A stretch of DNA of 64,000 bases. It comes from Thinopyrum elongatum. Lineage: Eukaryota > Streptophyta > Magnoliopsida > Poales > Poaceae. This document shows, in pieces, positions 21,382-32,422 of the stretch (positions within the stretch are counted from its first letter, which is position 1; the number at the start of each line of letters is the position of its first letter). Position numbers and translations under genes: made by a program. The stretch spans positions 182,706,942 to 182,770,941 of the forward strand of contig CM022302.1 of assembly GCA_011799875.1 (NCBI GenBank), in the 5' to 3' direction. The notes beneath the pieces were generated by a model that was given only the letters and a program-made list of their open reading frames with translations, searched no databases and was not told the origin of the DNA.

Positions 21382-22258
21382 TGTCAGATTTAGGGCTCCG
21401 CAGACCCAAGAAAGGTTCGAACTCTGGGGTGCGTGCGAAGAACTCAATCTCCCCAGTCTGCCAACTCGTCGATCTCGCGGCCTAGCTCGATGAATTAAAA
21501 AGGACAGGGACACAGCGATTTACCCAGGTTCGGGCCACCTTGCGGTGTAAAACCCTACTCCTGCTTTGTGGTGGATTGGCCTCGAGGTGGGCTGAGGATG
21601 AACTAGTACAGAGGGGGAACAACCTCAGGAGGTGTGTTCTTGTGTTGGTGTGAGCTGGTGAGGATGGTCTGGTTGATCCATCCCCTTCTATGGTGGTGGC
21701 CTAGCTATATTTATAGTGGCCTTGGTCCTCTTCCCCCAAAACGAAGGCGGGGAGGGATCCCACAGCGGCCAAGTTTGAAGGGGGACAAGTAGTACATCTT
21801 ATCCTGACGAAAGGTGGTCTTCGCCTGCAAAGCTTTTGGTTGTGACGTCGTGGTGGGCTCGGCGGTGACCTCCGTCCCGCCGTCCTGGTCTTGTAGCATG
21901 GGAATGGAAACCTTTGGCTGATTCCTTGGGACTCTGCGTCTGCACCCACTTCCTTATCACCAAAGAGGAAACCTGCTGTACTGCGCCCGCTGGCGCCCGC
22001 CTGGGCTTGGTCGTCATAGCTTGCGTCGCCTAAACCTCACGAGGTGGGGCTTGCATAGAAATCTCCGCTCCTCGGGAGCTGGCCTAAGGAGGCCGCTTCC
22101 TCTGGAGGTCTTGACGTCATCCGCCTCGCGAGGCTTGGCCCCTCGCAAGGGTCTTGTGTTGTCGATGCTGAAGACGGGCCATACCAGGTCGCAGATGGAG
22201 CCACACTGCGGGCCACAGGCAGGCAAGTCTGGGTACCCCGGTTCCCAGAACACCGACA
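21382..22258 (-). repeat. Gypsy B 5' LTR
   Basis: The 877-bp LTR on the minus strand starts TGTCGG at 22258 and ends CTGACA at 21382. Its inverted TATA box is at 21708-21715. It is inverted with respect to the Gypsy A 3' LTR only 2.1 kb away. Confidence 0.88.
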
Positions 22259-23408
22259 AGCGCCTGTGCTCGGGTCCGTCCCTGCAGCGCTGATAAACCT
22301 GAGAGATCAAGCTCTGGCTCGCGGCCCGCCCCATGCACGTCACCTCACTGGATCCTTAGTGCCTTCGTCTTCTTGCGAAAAGATCAACGGCAGGACAGCA
22401 GGCGCTGCTATGTGCTATGTTCTCTCTCTTCGACTAACTCGCAGGAACCTCTGGAGTCAGACTACGAGCGCCCCCGCCAGCCACTCCTTTTTCACGCATT
22501 TCGCTTTCACGTTAAAGGGGGGTCCTTGAGCATTGCACCTCAGGGACTCCTACTGGCTCTCGAGCCCTCACCCCCTGGCCTTGACCACGGCATCATGACC
22601 TGGCATACCAGCGGTGGCTGAGCCTCGCTCGAGGGCCGGGACCCGAGGACGTAGAGCATTTAGATGAGCAAGAAAAAGGGGATCGGCGTGAGCCCTGCCT
22701 AGAAGCGCCACTACCAGAACACGGTCAGGCATCGCACAAAGGAACCATCGCGGGCTCGATAGGATAAGTCACCCTATGCATGTCGGCGTGAACCTCACGA
22801 TTTAGTATTTTGGCCCTCACTATCTCGCTCGGGCAAGGCCCTTTTCCCTATAGGCCTTCAGGGAGCTGCTTGCGTGCTAAAGGGGACCACCTGAGCATCG
22901 CGCCTCAGGGGATCTTACCGGACCTCGGGCTGCCCACCTCCTGGCCTTGACCACGGCATCGCGACCTGGCATACCAGCGACGGCTGGAGCCCGCCTGGGG
23001 ACTGGGTCCTGTCAGCGTAGAGCACTAAGCTACCGCGAGAACGAAAGGGAGCACCATGCCAAAGCAAGACATGCAATCACAACACCAAACTAGGAACAAT
23101 AACATTAAGGCAAAAGCATTACAGTTCTTACACACCCCCATGGGGCTCGTCACGGTTTTGTGCAGGAAAAACAAAAGGAAGGGACCTTGGAGAACCCCGG
23201 CCTCAGGACGTCACTGACGGCGCCGAGTCGACGCCGCTGCCATGCTCCGGGCGCGGTGAGAGCTCGGTAGCTTGTAGCTGTCATCGTCACTGGACTCCGG
23301 AGAGTCGCTAGATTCCGAAGAGTCGCTGCTACCGCCGGAGGAGCTGCTGGCAAGGCCAAGGGCAAGTTCAACGCCTGCGGCCGCACCGCGCGGATCGCCT
23401 CTTCCGGG
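22259..23408 (+). other. Gypsy A 3' non-coding region with a diverged direct repeat
   Basis: No gene is supported here. A segment at about 22513-22620 recurs at about 22877-22990, about 366 bp apart; both contain ttgaccacggcatc and gacctggcataccagcg with several differences. The tract lies downstream of the antisense ORF of Gypsy A (minus strand) and may be its 3' untranslated region. Confidence 0.55.
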
Positions 23409-24013
23409 TTAGCATTCCAGGCGCCGACCGTCCTCGCCAAAAACCTTGAAGAGGAGCGTCGAAGCTCCGTCGTACTCGAAGTGGATGCAGAGGGCTCCCT
23501 CCGGGCAGCAGGCGCGGGCGATCTCTCCCCATCCTCGAGTCATGAAGACGTCGCCGGAGCGTAAGACCTCGACCTCTGCTTCGGTGGCCTGGCTGCAGCA
23601 CCCGATGTGTTATAGCCTCAGCTCCACGGGCCCCCTCGGCAGCATCTCCTCTGCGAAGAACCACAGGAGCTGGATCCACGTGCGCGGTGGCATTGCCGCC
23701 CACACCACGAACTCGAGCAACGATCCTTCGGCATGAGTTCGCGAGCCAGGCGGCCGCGCGGCCACCGCCTGACCTCCTCCGCGACCCCGACCCTCGCGAC
23801 GCTGGGTGCTGTCCCTGTGCACAGGGCTTTGCGCACGGGCGTACATGGGGACCGGGAAGCCCGGTGGAGGCCGCTCGTGCCAAGGCCGCGTCAACTCGGC
23901 CCCTTCGCCGGTGTCGCGGGAACGACCGAGCCTCTTCTTCGGCAGGAGTGGCCCGGGTTCCTCCCGAGGGGTTTTCCCCTTCTCCGCCGTGGAAAACCTC
24001 CTTTCGGCGCCAT
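23409..24013 (-). pseudogene. Antisense ORF of Gypsy A: B3-like protein, broken
   Basis: This is the counterpart of the Gypsy B antisense ORF, in the same place and orientation relative to its element. From ATG 24013 the first codons match (MAP); one base is then missing compared with Gypsy B, shifting the frame. An internal TAA lies at 23610-23612, and the frame ends at TAA 23409-23411. The B3-like part is clear in both halves: EFVVW, then GCCS, VFMTRGW, HFEYDGAST and KVFGEDGRRLEC. The AT-hook is degenerate here (KKRLGRSR). The two copies differ greatly outside these positions, so their shared residues suggest past constraint rather than recent copying. Confidence 0.65.
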
Positions 24014-24341
24014 GGACGCTTTGACAAGAAGGAAGAAGAAGGAGCAAGCAGCGGGAGGACAGAGATGAGCGGGGGGCTCCGCCCCTCCCTCCGTTTATAG
24101 CCAGAGGGAGGCCAACTGCCAGCCTCCACGATCTTCGGTAATGATGATCTTTTTGCATGCAACTGGCTATTGTCAAATCGAACAGTTGCCGAGGCAGCGT
24201 GGGGAAGTGGAGACACCCACGTCTCATAAAGCGCCATGCGTCTACTCGGTCCACAGGCGATTGGGGCCCGCGGCACTTCGCCTTTGCCCTTTGGCTTCGC
24301 CTCGAAGCCAAGTCCGAGTGCGCCTTGGGCCCGGGGGCTAC
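24014..24341 (-). promoter_or_regulatory. Promoter region of Gypsy A antisense ORF and polypurine tract
   Basis: On the minus strand an RY motif TGCATGCA (24154-24161) is followed 54 bp later by TATAAA (24094-24099) and then the ATG at 24013, the same layout as in Gypsy B. On the plus strand the end of the tract (gggcccgggggctac, 24327-24341) is the polypurine tract of Gypsy A. Confidence 0.55.
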
Positions 24342-25236
24342 TATTGGTGTTCTGGGAACCAGGGTACCCAGACTTGCCTGCCTGCGGCCCATGGCGTGGC
24401 TCCATCAGCGGCCTGGTATGGCCCATCTTCAGCATCAACAACACAAGACCCTAGCGAGGGGCCAAGCCTCGCGAGGCGGACGACGTCAAGACCTCCAGAG
24501 GGAGCGGCTTCCCTAGGTCGGCTCCTGAGGGGCGGAGATTTCTATGCAAGCCCCACCTCGTGAGGTTCAGATGACGCAAGCTATGACGACCAAGGCCAGG
24601 CGGGCGCCAGCGGGCGCAATTACAACAGGTTTCCTCTTTGGTGCTAAGGAAGCAAGCGCAGGCGCAGAGTCCCGAGGAATTAGCCAAAGGTTTCCATTCC
24701 CGTGCTACAAGACCAGGACGGCAGGACGGAGGTCATCGCTGAGCCCACCACGACGTCACAACCAGAAGCTTTGCAGGCGAAGACCACCTTTCGTCAGGAT
24801 AAGATGTACTGCTTGTCTCCCTTCAAACTTGGCCGTTGTGGGATCCCTTCCCGCCTCCATTTTGGGGGAAGAGGACCAAGGCCACTATAAATGTAGCTTA
24901 GCTACCACCATAGAGGAGGGACAACAAGGGAGGATGATGGATCAATCAGATCACCCTCACCAGCTCACACCAACACAAGAACACACCTCCTGAGGTGGTT
25001 CTCCCTCTGTATTAGTTCATCCTCAGCCGACCTCGAGGCCAATCCACCACAAAGCAGGAGTAGGGTATTACACCACAAGGTGGCCCGAACCTGGGTAAAC
25101 TGCAGTGTCCTTTTCCTTTCCAGTTCATCGAGCTAGGCCGTGAGATCGATGAGTCGGCAGATCAGGGAGATTGAGTTCTTCGCACGCACCCTAGAGCTCA
25201 AACCTTTCTTGGGTCTGCGGAGCCCTGAATCCGATA
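24342..25236 (+). repeat. Gypsy A 3' LTR
   Basis: The 895-bp uninterrupted LTR starts TATTGG and ends CCGATA, both mutated from the TGTCGG...CCGACA of the 5' copy. Its TATA box is at 24896-24902. Flanked by gttcg at 25237-25241. Confidence 0.9.
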
Positions 25237-25241
25237 GTTCG
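25237..25241. repeat. Target site duplication gttcg, right copy (Gypsy A)
   Basis: The bases gttcg directly follow the Gypsy A 3' LTR and match 905-909. Confidence 0.9.
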
Positions 25242-25566
25242 AGGTCTTGCTCGCTACTGGGATAAAAAAATTCTCTCAAATATCATGACTACATGTGTAA
25301 TTCTACACAACATGATCATGAAGGTTGGGAGGGATTTAAACTTAGAGTTTTACTATGACAATATTAGTAGTCGTGTCAAGCCTTCTAGGAACACAGATGA
25401 GATTGCTGCAGTTCTTGAGACCTACCAGAAGATTGAGGACAATGTCACACACACTCAGCTCCGCGATGATCTCAATGAGCCAAGTGGCAACTACATGGGA
25501 GATAGACTCCCATTTTATTCATTTGATCTTATTTTCATTCATGTGTGCTTTGAACAATTCTTTTAA
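25242..25566 (+). pseudogene. PIF/Harbinger transposase, 3' part
   Basis: This is the continuation of the transposase broken at 909. Counting one copy of gttcg, the codon phase on the two sides matches. The segment carries the C-terminal CVILHNMI motif typical of Harbinger transposases, then a family-like tail with QLRDDLNE. It ends with a stop at 25564-25566. The catalytic residues lie in the left part. Confidence 0.8.
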
Positions 25567-25772
25567 TTTTGGACCATTTGTTATTGTTTTAATTATTTGG
25601 ATTTGAACATTTGTTATAATTGTGAGAATTATTGTATTATATGATGCTAAAACATTAATAAGCTTGATTTATATTGTTGTTCTATTAAGATTATATTGTT
25701 CAAACTCATGATTTTGCCTATTCCCCAAAAATGAATTTGCAGTACCACGCAGAGTCGGGCGGAATTGATCCC
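25567..25772. other. AT-rich flank of the Harbinger element
   Basis: This AT-rich non-coding stretch leads up to an inserted LTR. No terminal inverted repeat was recognised. Its last five bases (atccc) are the presumed left target duplication of that LTR; the right copy is not seen. Confidence 0.5.
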
Positions 25773-27293
25773 TGATACGTCTCCAACGTATCTATAATTT
25801 TTTATTGTTCCATGCTATTATGTATCAATTTTTGGATGTTTTATATGTAATTAGATGCAATTATATATATCATTTTTTGGGACTAACCTATTAACTCAGT
25901 GTCCAGTGCGAGTTGCTGTTTTTTGCATGTTTTTGGCTTTTCAGAAAATCAATATCAAACGAAGTCCAAACGGAGAAAAAACTTTGGATTAATTTTTTCT
26001 GGACTAGAAGATACCCTAGAAGGTTCGAGAGGAGGCCAGAGGAGCCACGAGGGAGCGACAATCCCTAGGGGCACGCCCCAGGGGGGCGCCCCCCAGGCTT
26101 GTGAGCCCCCCGTGGCACATCAAACCCTAATTCCACCTCTACAAATACTCGAATATTCCCCTGACATCAGAGAGAAAACCTAAATACTTTTTATGCCATC
26201 GCAAGTTCCAGAACCACGAGATCCCATCTGGAGGCCTTCTTCGGTACTCTGCCGGAGGGGGATTCGATCACGGAGGGGGCTCTACATCATCCGTGCTGCC
26301 CTCCAATGATGCGTGAGTAGTTTACCACAGACCTACGGGTCCATAGTTAGTAGCTAGATGGATTCTTCTCTCTTTTTGATCTTCAGTACAATGTTCTCCT
26401 CGGTGTTCTTGGATATCTATTCGATGTAATGACTTTTTACGGTGTGTTTGTTGGGATCCGATGAATTGTGAGTTTATGATTAGATCTATCCATGATTATT
26501 ATTTTAGTTTTCTCTGAACTCTTTTATGCATGATTGTTATAGCCTCGTATTTCTTCTCTGATTTATTGGTTTGGTTTGGCCAACTAGATTGATTTATCTT
26601 GCCATGGGAAGAGGTGTTTTGTAATGGGTTCGATCTTGCGGTGCTCAATCCCAGTGACAAAAAGGGACATGACATGTATGTATCGTTGCTATTAAGGGTA
26701 AAAAGATGGGTTTATTCATACGTGAGTTTATCTTCTACATCATGTCATCTTGCTTAAGGCGTTACTCCATTTTTCCATGAACTTAATACACTAGATGCAT
26801 GCTAGATAGCGGTCGATGTGTGGAGTAATAGTAGTAGATGCAGAATCGTTTCGGTCTACTTGTCTCGGACGTGATGCCTATATACATGATCATTGCCTTG
26901 GATATCGTCATAATTATTTGCTTTTCTTTCAATTGCCCAACAGTAAAAAATTTACCCACAGTATGCTATTTTCTTGAGAGAAGCCTCTAGTGAAAACTAT
27001 GCCCCCGGGTCTATCTTTTATCATATATTAAACCCAAAAATACCTTGCTGCAATTTTATTTTATTTTATTTATTTTGTATTTTTTTCAATCTATCTATCA
27101 AAAACTATACCATTTAATCTTGCTCGTAATCGTCATGGGATTGACAACCCCTTGTTCACATTGGGTTGCAAGGATTTGTTGTTTGTGTGCAGGTACTGCT
27201 AACGAGTTGTTGCTTGGTTCTCCTACTGGATTGATAACCTTGGTTTCATAACTGAGGGAAATGCTTATCTCTATTATACTGCATCATCCTCTC
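25773..27293 (+). repeat. LTR D: Athila-type (Sabrina/WHAM-like) LTR, 3'-truncated
   Basis: The start TGATACGTCTCCAACG and the following text (for example cattttttgggactaacc) are shared with solo LTR E at 46302 and are typical of abundant Triticeae Gypsy LTRs. It runs 1,521 bp and is then cut by the 5' LTR of Gypsy C. Its missing end is not found at the right side of Gypsy C, so it is either truncated or lost by deletion. No coding sequence lies within. Confidence 0.65.
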
Positions 27294-27779
27294 TGAGGGA
27301 GTCCTGGACTAAGGGGTCCTCGGGCTGTCGGCCTATTTCTTATGGGCTGGATAGGTGGGCTGCTTTGCAGCTACTATAAGGCCGAGCTATGAGGCGACTC
27401 TGTATCCAGACAAGAAACCTTTGAAGCCTTGGTGTGTCCTCCAAGTCAAGATAAGATAATCGGCATGTTTATCCCTTCGTTGTAACCGACCATGTGTGAC
27501 CCTAGTACCCCTGGTGTCTATATAAACCAGAGGGTTTAGTCCATAGAGGCTAGAATAACAGCCATCATTCTACTCCCTTAGGGTTTAGTTCATTTGATCT
27601 CGTGGTAGATTGACTTTGTAACCATCATATACACTTCAATACAATCAAGCAGGATGTAGGGTTTTACCTCTTCGAGAGGGCTCGAACCTGGGTAAACATC
27701 GTCTCTTTCGTCCCTTGTTCCCCATTGATCCAAGATCCACAGCTCGGGACCCCCTACCCGAGATCCGCCGGTTTTGACA
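27294..27779 (+). repeat. Gypsy C 5' LTR
   Basis: A 486-bp LTR with a TATA-like tctatataaac at about 27518-27528. The internal region begins with ccgacattggtgctttc, the likely primer-binding region. Confidence 0.75.
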
Positions 27780-27853
27780 CCGACATTGGTGCTTTCATTG
27801 AGAGTTCCGCTGTTGGATCATCGAAGGATCGATGGCTCATCTTGTCATCGGAG

Positions 27854-29418
27854 ATGGCATCCGCATCAGGGATATCTTTGTCCCCGGCCAGCTCTTCATG
27901 TTCGGCGGCATCGTTTTGCACGCCGACTCGGCCGGTCACCTCGACCAGGTTAATAGCTGATGCTCGGGGCGATCTGATCTTCACATTCGGCGGCATCATT
28001 TTGCACCAGATAAGATTCGATAACCTAGAGTACGTTGCCGATGCTCGGGGCGATCTGGTCTTCACCGGATTCTCAGCCTTGCCCGAGAAAGCCGAAAAAT
28101 CTGAAGCTTTGACTTTGGACTCTCCTTCTAACCCTATCCCTTGGTCGGCCCTCACCTTGGATTTGGCTTCAAGCCTAGATACGACTTCAGCGTCCGAAGA
28201 CCAGGGGTTAACCCTGGCCGGACTCGCCCCTCACATCATCATACCAGAGGTTGACTCCGAAGAAATCCTGAATACCGATCCGGCTAGTCTCTCCCTATTA
28301 AGCGAGATGCTAGATCGGATCAAGTCAATGAACATCGCGGATGGCCCGTCCTCAGCCTATGCTCAAATTGATCTTGAGGCGGGCTACAGGTAATTTTACA
28401 TCCCACCCACCACCCACTTAGTAGCCACTTTCGAAGACTTAACCGACATGCTGGACTACGCTTCCGAGGAGGCCGACGACATGGACGAAGACGTCGATGC
28501 CATGGCCCATACTGCTACTGCCCCTCCCACCACCGGACGGTGGACGACCACCTCCACCTATGATGTCTATATGGTGGACACCCCAATGATAAGGGCGACG
28601 ATACCAATGGGAAGAATGGCGACGGCACCCCCAGAAAAGATGGCAATAAGCCCGACGAGGAGCCGCCCAAATGATGGAGACATCGCCGATGATCTAAGGG
28701 GCGTAGGGGTAGGGAAAGCAACATAAGCACCGGAGAAAATGATACCCCGGACAATATGGAAGACCTCGGCGACCCCGCTGCCCCCGAACAACAGCCCGAT
28801 GACTTGGAGGGGCACGAGGGTCAGTACAATCCCGAGGATCTCAATGACTCCGAGGACAATAACTACCTCCCTCTTTCTGAAGAGGAGGTCAGCCTCGGAG
28901 CCAAGGATTTCATCGTCCCTGAGGACCCGTTGGACCAAGAACGGTTCAAGCGGCAACTTATAGCCACTGCACGAAGCCTGAAGAAGAAACAACAATAGCT
29001 AAAAGCCAAACAAGACACCCTCAATGACAGATGGACAAAAGTCCTTGCAGCCAAAGAAGGGTACGGCTACGAGCGGCAAACCAAAAGTTACCAACGCCGA
29101 TGTTTGCTGCCGCAATTCGGCGACGAGGCCCTTGAGCCCGCACCCCCCAGACGCAATCAGGATAACCAGCTGGACCGCCCCCCTCGAGGGTGGGACAGGA
29201 CGGCTGGAGAGGCCGAAGACCCACCTCCTCCTCGCAGGAGAGGAAAGGAGCCAATAGAGCTTAAGGACCCATATGACCTACGGCGCGACCTAGACGTTAG
29301 AGCAGACCATGCAAGATCCATCTGCGGATCTCGAGGGTACACCTCCGATAGATGGGATGGATACCAATCTTGGCTCGACCGAAACAATAGAGCTTGGGAG
29401 CAACACCGGGCCCGGATG
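27854..29418 (+). pseudogene. Gypsy C gag, N-terminal part (broken)
   Basis: The long acidic N-terminal region of Gag starts at ATG 27854 (MASASGISLSP). A TAA at 28391-28393 and a frameshift between about 28600 and 28756 interrupt it, and a TAG at 28996-28998 follows. The later part (LSEEEVSLGAKDF; then RRRGKEPIELKDPYDLRRDLD) is in one frame up to the ATG at 29416-29418, where Copia 2 is inserted. A short internal duplication of a cggcggcatc(g/a)ttttgcac segment is visible at about 27904 and 27989. The Gag core continues at 38212. Confidence 0.7.
29414..29418. repeat. Target site duplication ggatg, left copy (Copia 2)
   Basis: The bases ggatg precede the TGAAGG start of Copia 2 and recur at 38207-38211. 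Confidence 0.9.
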
Positions 29419-31186
29419 TGAAGGAAATATGCCCTAGAGGCAATAATAAAGTTGTTATTTTATATTTCCTTATTCATGATAAATGTTTATTATTCATGCT
29501 AGAATTGTATTGATCGGAAACCTAAATACATGTGTGAATACATAGACAAACATTGTGTCCCTAGTGCGCCTCTACTTGACTAGCTCGTTGATCAAAGATG
29601 GTTAAGGTTTCCTGACCATGGACATGAGTTGTCATTTGATAACAGGATCACATCATTAGGAGAATGACGTGATGGACAAGACCCATCCGTTAGCTTAGCA
29701 TAATGATCATTCAGTTTTATTGCTATTGCTTTCTTCATGTCAAATACATATTCCTTCGACTATGAGATTATGCAACTCCCGGATACCGGAGGAATGCCTT
29801 GTGTGCTATCAAACATCACAACATAATTGGGTGATTATAAAGATGCTCTACAGGTATCTCCAAAGGTGTTTGTTGGGTTGGCATAGATCGAGATTAGGAT
29901 TTGTCACTCCAAGTATCGGAGAGGTATCTCTGGGCCCTCTCGGTAATGCACATCATAAGAAGCCTTGCAAGCAAAGTGACTAATGAGTTAGTCACAGGAT
30001 GATGTATTACGCAATGAGTAAAGAGACTTGCCAGTAACGACATTGAACTAGGTATGAAGATATCGATGATCGAATCTCGGGCAAGTAACATACCGATGGA
30101 CAAAGGGAATAACGTATGTTGTCATAACGGTTCAACCGATAAAGATCTTTGTAGAATATGTGGGAGCCAACATGAGCATCTAGGTTCCACTATTGGTTAT
30201 TGACCGGAGAAGTGTCTCGGTCATGTCTACATAGTTCTCGAACCTGTAGGGTCCGCACGCTTAACGTTCGATGACGATTTAGTATTATATGAGTTATATG
30301 ATTTGGTGACCGAATGTTGTTCGGAGTCCCGGATGAGATCACAGACATGACGAGGAGTATCAAAATGGTCGAGAGGTAAAGATTGATATATAGGACGATG
30401 GTATTCGGACACCGGAAGTGTTCCGGAGGGTACCGGGTACATATCGGGTCACCGGAAGGGGTTCCAGGCACCCCTCGGCAAAAGATATGGGCCTTATGGG
30501 CCAAGAGGGGAAACACAGCAGCCACCAGGGGCTGCTGCGCCCCCCATATGGGCCGCACCAGAGGAGAAGGAAAGAGGGGAAGAGAGAAGGAAGGGGAGGG
30601 ATTCAGCCTCCCCCTTCCTTCCCTCCTCCCTCCTCTTTCCTTCCCCCTCCGGCAATTATGGAAGGGGGGAGGCCGAATTGGGGAGGCCCCCAAGTAGGAT
30701 TCCTCCTACTTGGGGCACACCCTGGCTGCTCCCCTCCCCCTCCCACCTATATATACATGGGGAGGGGGCGCCTAGAACACACAACAACAATTGTTAGCCG
30801 TGTGCGGTGCCCCCCTCCACAGTTTACGCCTCCGGTCATATCTTCGTAGAGCTTAGGCGAAGCCCTGCGCGGATCACTTCACCATCACCGTCACCACGCC
30901 GTCGTGCTGACGGAACTCATCTACTTCCTCGACACCTTGCTGGATCAAGAGGACGAGGGACGTCATCGAGCTAAACGTGTGCAGAACTCGGAGGTGCCGT
31001 ACGTTTGGTACTTGATCTGTCGGAGCTAGAAGAAGTTTGACTACATCAACCGCGTTGTCAAACGCTTCCGCTTTCGCTCTACGAGGGTACGTAGACACAC
31101 TCTCCCCCTCATTGCTATGCATCTCCTAGATAGATCTTGCGTGAGCGTAGGAATTTTTTTGAAATTGCATGCTACGTTTCCCAACA
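29419..31186 (+). repeat. Copia 2 5' LTR
   Basis: The LTR starts TGAAGGAAATATGCC and ends TTCCCAACA. A TATA-like TATATATA lies at 30748-30755 after a C-rich block. Short ORFs here recur in the 3' LTR and are not genes. Confidence 0.92.
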
Positions 31187-32422
31187 GTGGTATCAGAGCC
31201 AGGTCTATGCGTAGATGATATGCACGAGTAGAACACAAAGAGTTGTGGGCAGTGATCGTCATACTGCTTACCACCAATGCCTTATTTTAATTCGGCGGTA
31301 TTGTTGGATGAAGCGGCCCAGACCAACCTTACATGACCACGTTCATGAGACCGGTTCCACCGACAGACATGCAACTAGTTTTGCATAAAGGTGGCTGGCG
31401 GGTGTCTGTTTCTCCTACTTTAGTTGAATCAAATTTGACTGCGGCCGGTCCTTGTTGAAGGTTAAAACAACAAACTTGATAAATCACCGTTGTGGTTTTG
31501 ATGCGTAGGTAAGAACGGTTCTTGCTAGAAGCCTGTAGCAGCCACGTAAAACTTGCAACAACAAAGTAGAGGACGTCTAACTTGTTTTTGCAGGGCATGT
31601 TGTGATGTGATATGGTCAAGACATGATGTGATATACGTTGTTGTATGAGATGATCATGTTTTATAAAAAGTTATCGGCAACTGGCAGGAGCCTTATGGTT
31701 GTCGCTTTATTGTATGAAATGCAAACGCCATGTAATTGCTTTACTTTATCACTATGCGTTAGCGATAGTTGTGGAAGCAATAGTTGGCGAGACGACCACG
31801 ACGCAACGATGGAGATCAAGGTGTCGAGCCGGTGACAATGGAGATCATGACGATGCTTTGGAGATGGAGATCAAAAGCACAAGATGATGGCCATATCATG
31901 TCACATATTTTGATTGCATGTGATGTTTATCCTTTATGCATCTTATTTTGCTTAGTACGACGGTAGCATTATAAGATGATCCCTTCACTAAATTTCAAGG
32001 TATAAGTGTTCTCCCTGTGTATGCACCATTGCGACAGTTCGTCGTGTTGAGACACCACGTGATGATCGGGTGTGATAGACTCTACGTTCACATACAATGG
32101 GTGCAAGACAGTTTTGCACATGCGGAATACTCGGTTTAACTTGACGAGCCTGGCATGTACATACATGGCCTCGGAACACTGGAGACCGAAAGGTCGAACG
32201 TGAATCATATAGTAGATATGATCAACATAGAGATGTTCACCATTGATGACTACTCCATCTCACGTGATGATCGGACATGGTTTAGTTGATTTGGATCACG
32301 TATCATTTAGATGACTTGAGGGATGTCTATCTAAGTGGGAGTTCTTAAGTAATTTCATTAATTGAACTTAATTTATCATGAACTTAGTCCTTATAGTTTT
32401 TGCATATCTATGTTGTAGATCA
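31187..32422 (+). other. Copia 2 primer-binding site and leader
   Basis: tggtatcagagc at 31188-31199 matches the usual initiator-tRNA primer site of Copia elements. The remaining 1.2 kb is the untranslated leader and holds no credible gene. Confidence 0.8.

Larger units (their letters stand above)
14009..22258 (-). mobile_element. Gypsy B: inverted relative of Gypsy A with decayed pol
   Basis: On the minus strand this 8,250-bp element has a 5' LTR (21382-22258), a primer site (21362-21381), truncated gag, protease, RT, two RNase H domains, integrase, an antisense B3-like ORF, a polypurine tract and a 3' LTR (14009-14882). The LTR, primer site, Gag start and antisense ORF all match Gypsy A, so they are one family. 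The extra archaeal-type RNase H is the hallmark of the Tat lineage. There is no target duplication (ggcac left, agcgc right), which suggests rearrangement at or after insertion. Confidence 0.85.
910..25236 (+). mobile_element. Gypsy A: Tat-lineage LTR retrotransposon with nested insertions
   Basis: The LTRs run from TGTCGG to CCGACA (5' copy) and from a mutated TATTGG to CCGATA (3' copy). After removal of Copia 1 the 5' LTR is 894 bp; the 3' LTR is 895 bp. Both flanks carry gttcg. Internal order: primer-binding site, gag-protease with two stops, a small RT remnant, inverted Gypsy B, a 3' region with an antisense B3-like ORF, a GC-rich polypurine tract and the 3' LTR. Nearly all of pol is missing, so the element is not autonomous. 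Assignment to the Tat lineage rests on its relative Gypsy B, whose pol has an extra archaeal-type RNase H. The family name is not established. Confidence 0.85.

Noticed and set aside
27045..27251. 68-codon ORF in LTR D
   Set aside because: It lies within the LTR, is AT-rich and hydrophobic by composition, and has no counterpart suggesting a protein.
30190..30697. 167- and 104-codon ORFs in the Copia 2 LTR
   Set aside because: They are repeated at 37360-37713 and 37404-37817 in the other LTR. The low-complexity C/G-rich composition explains the open frames.
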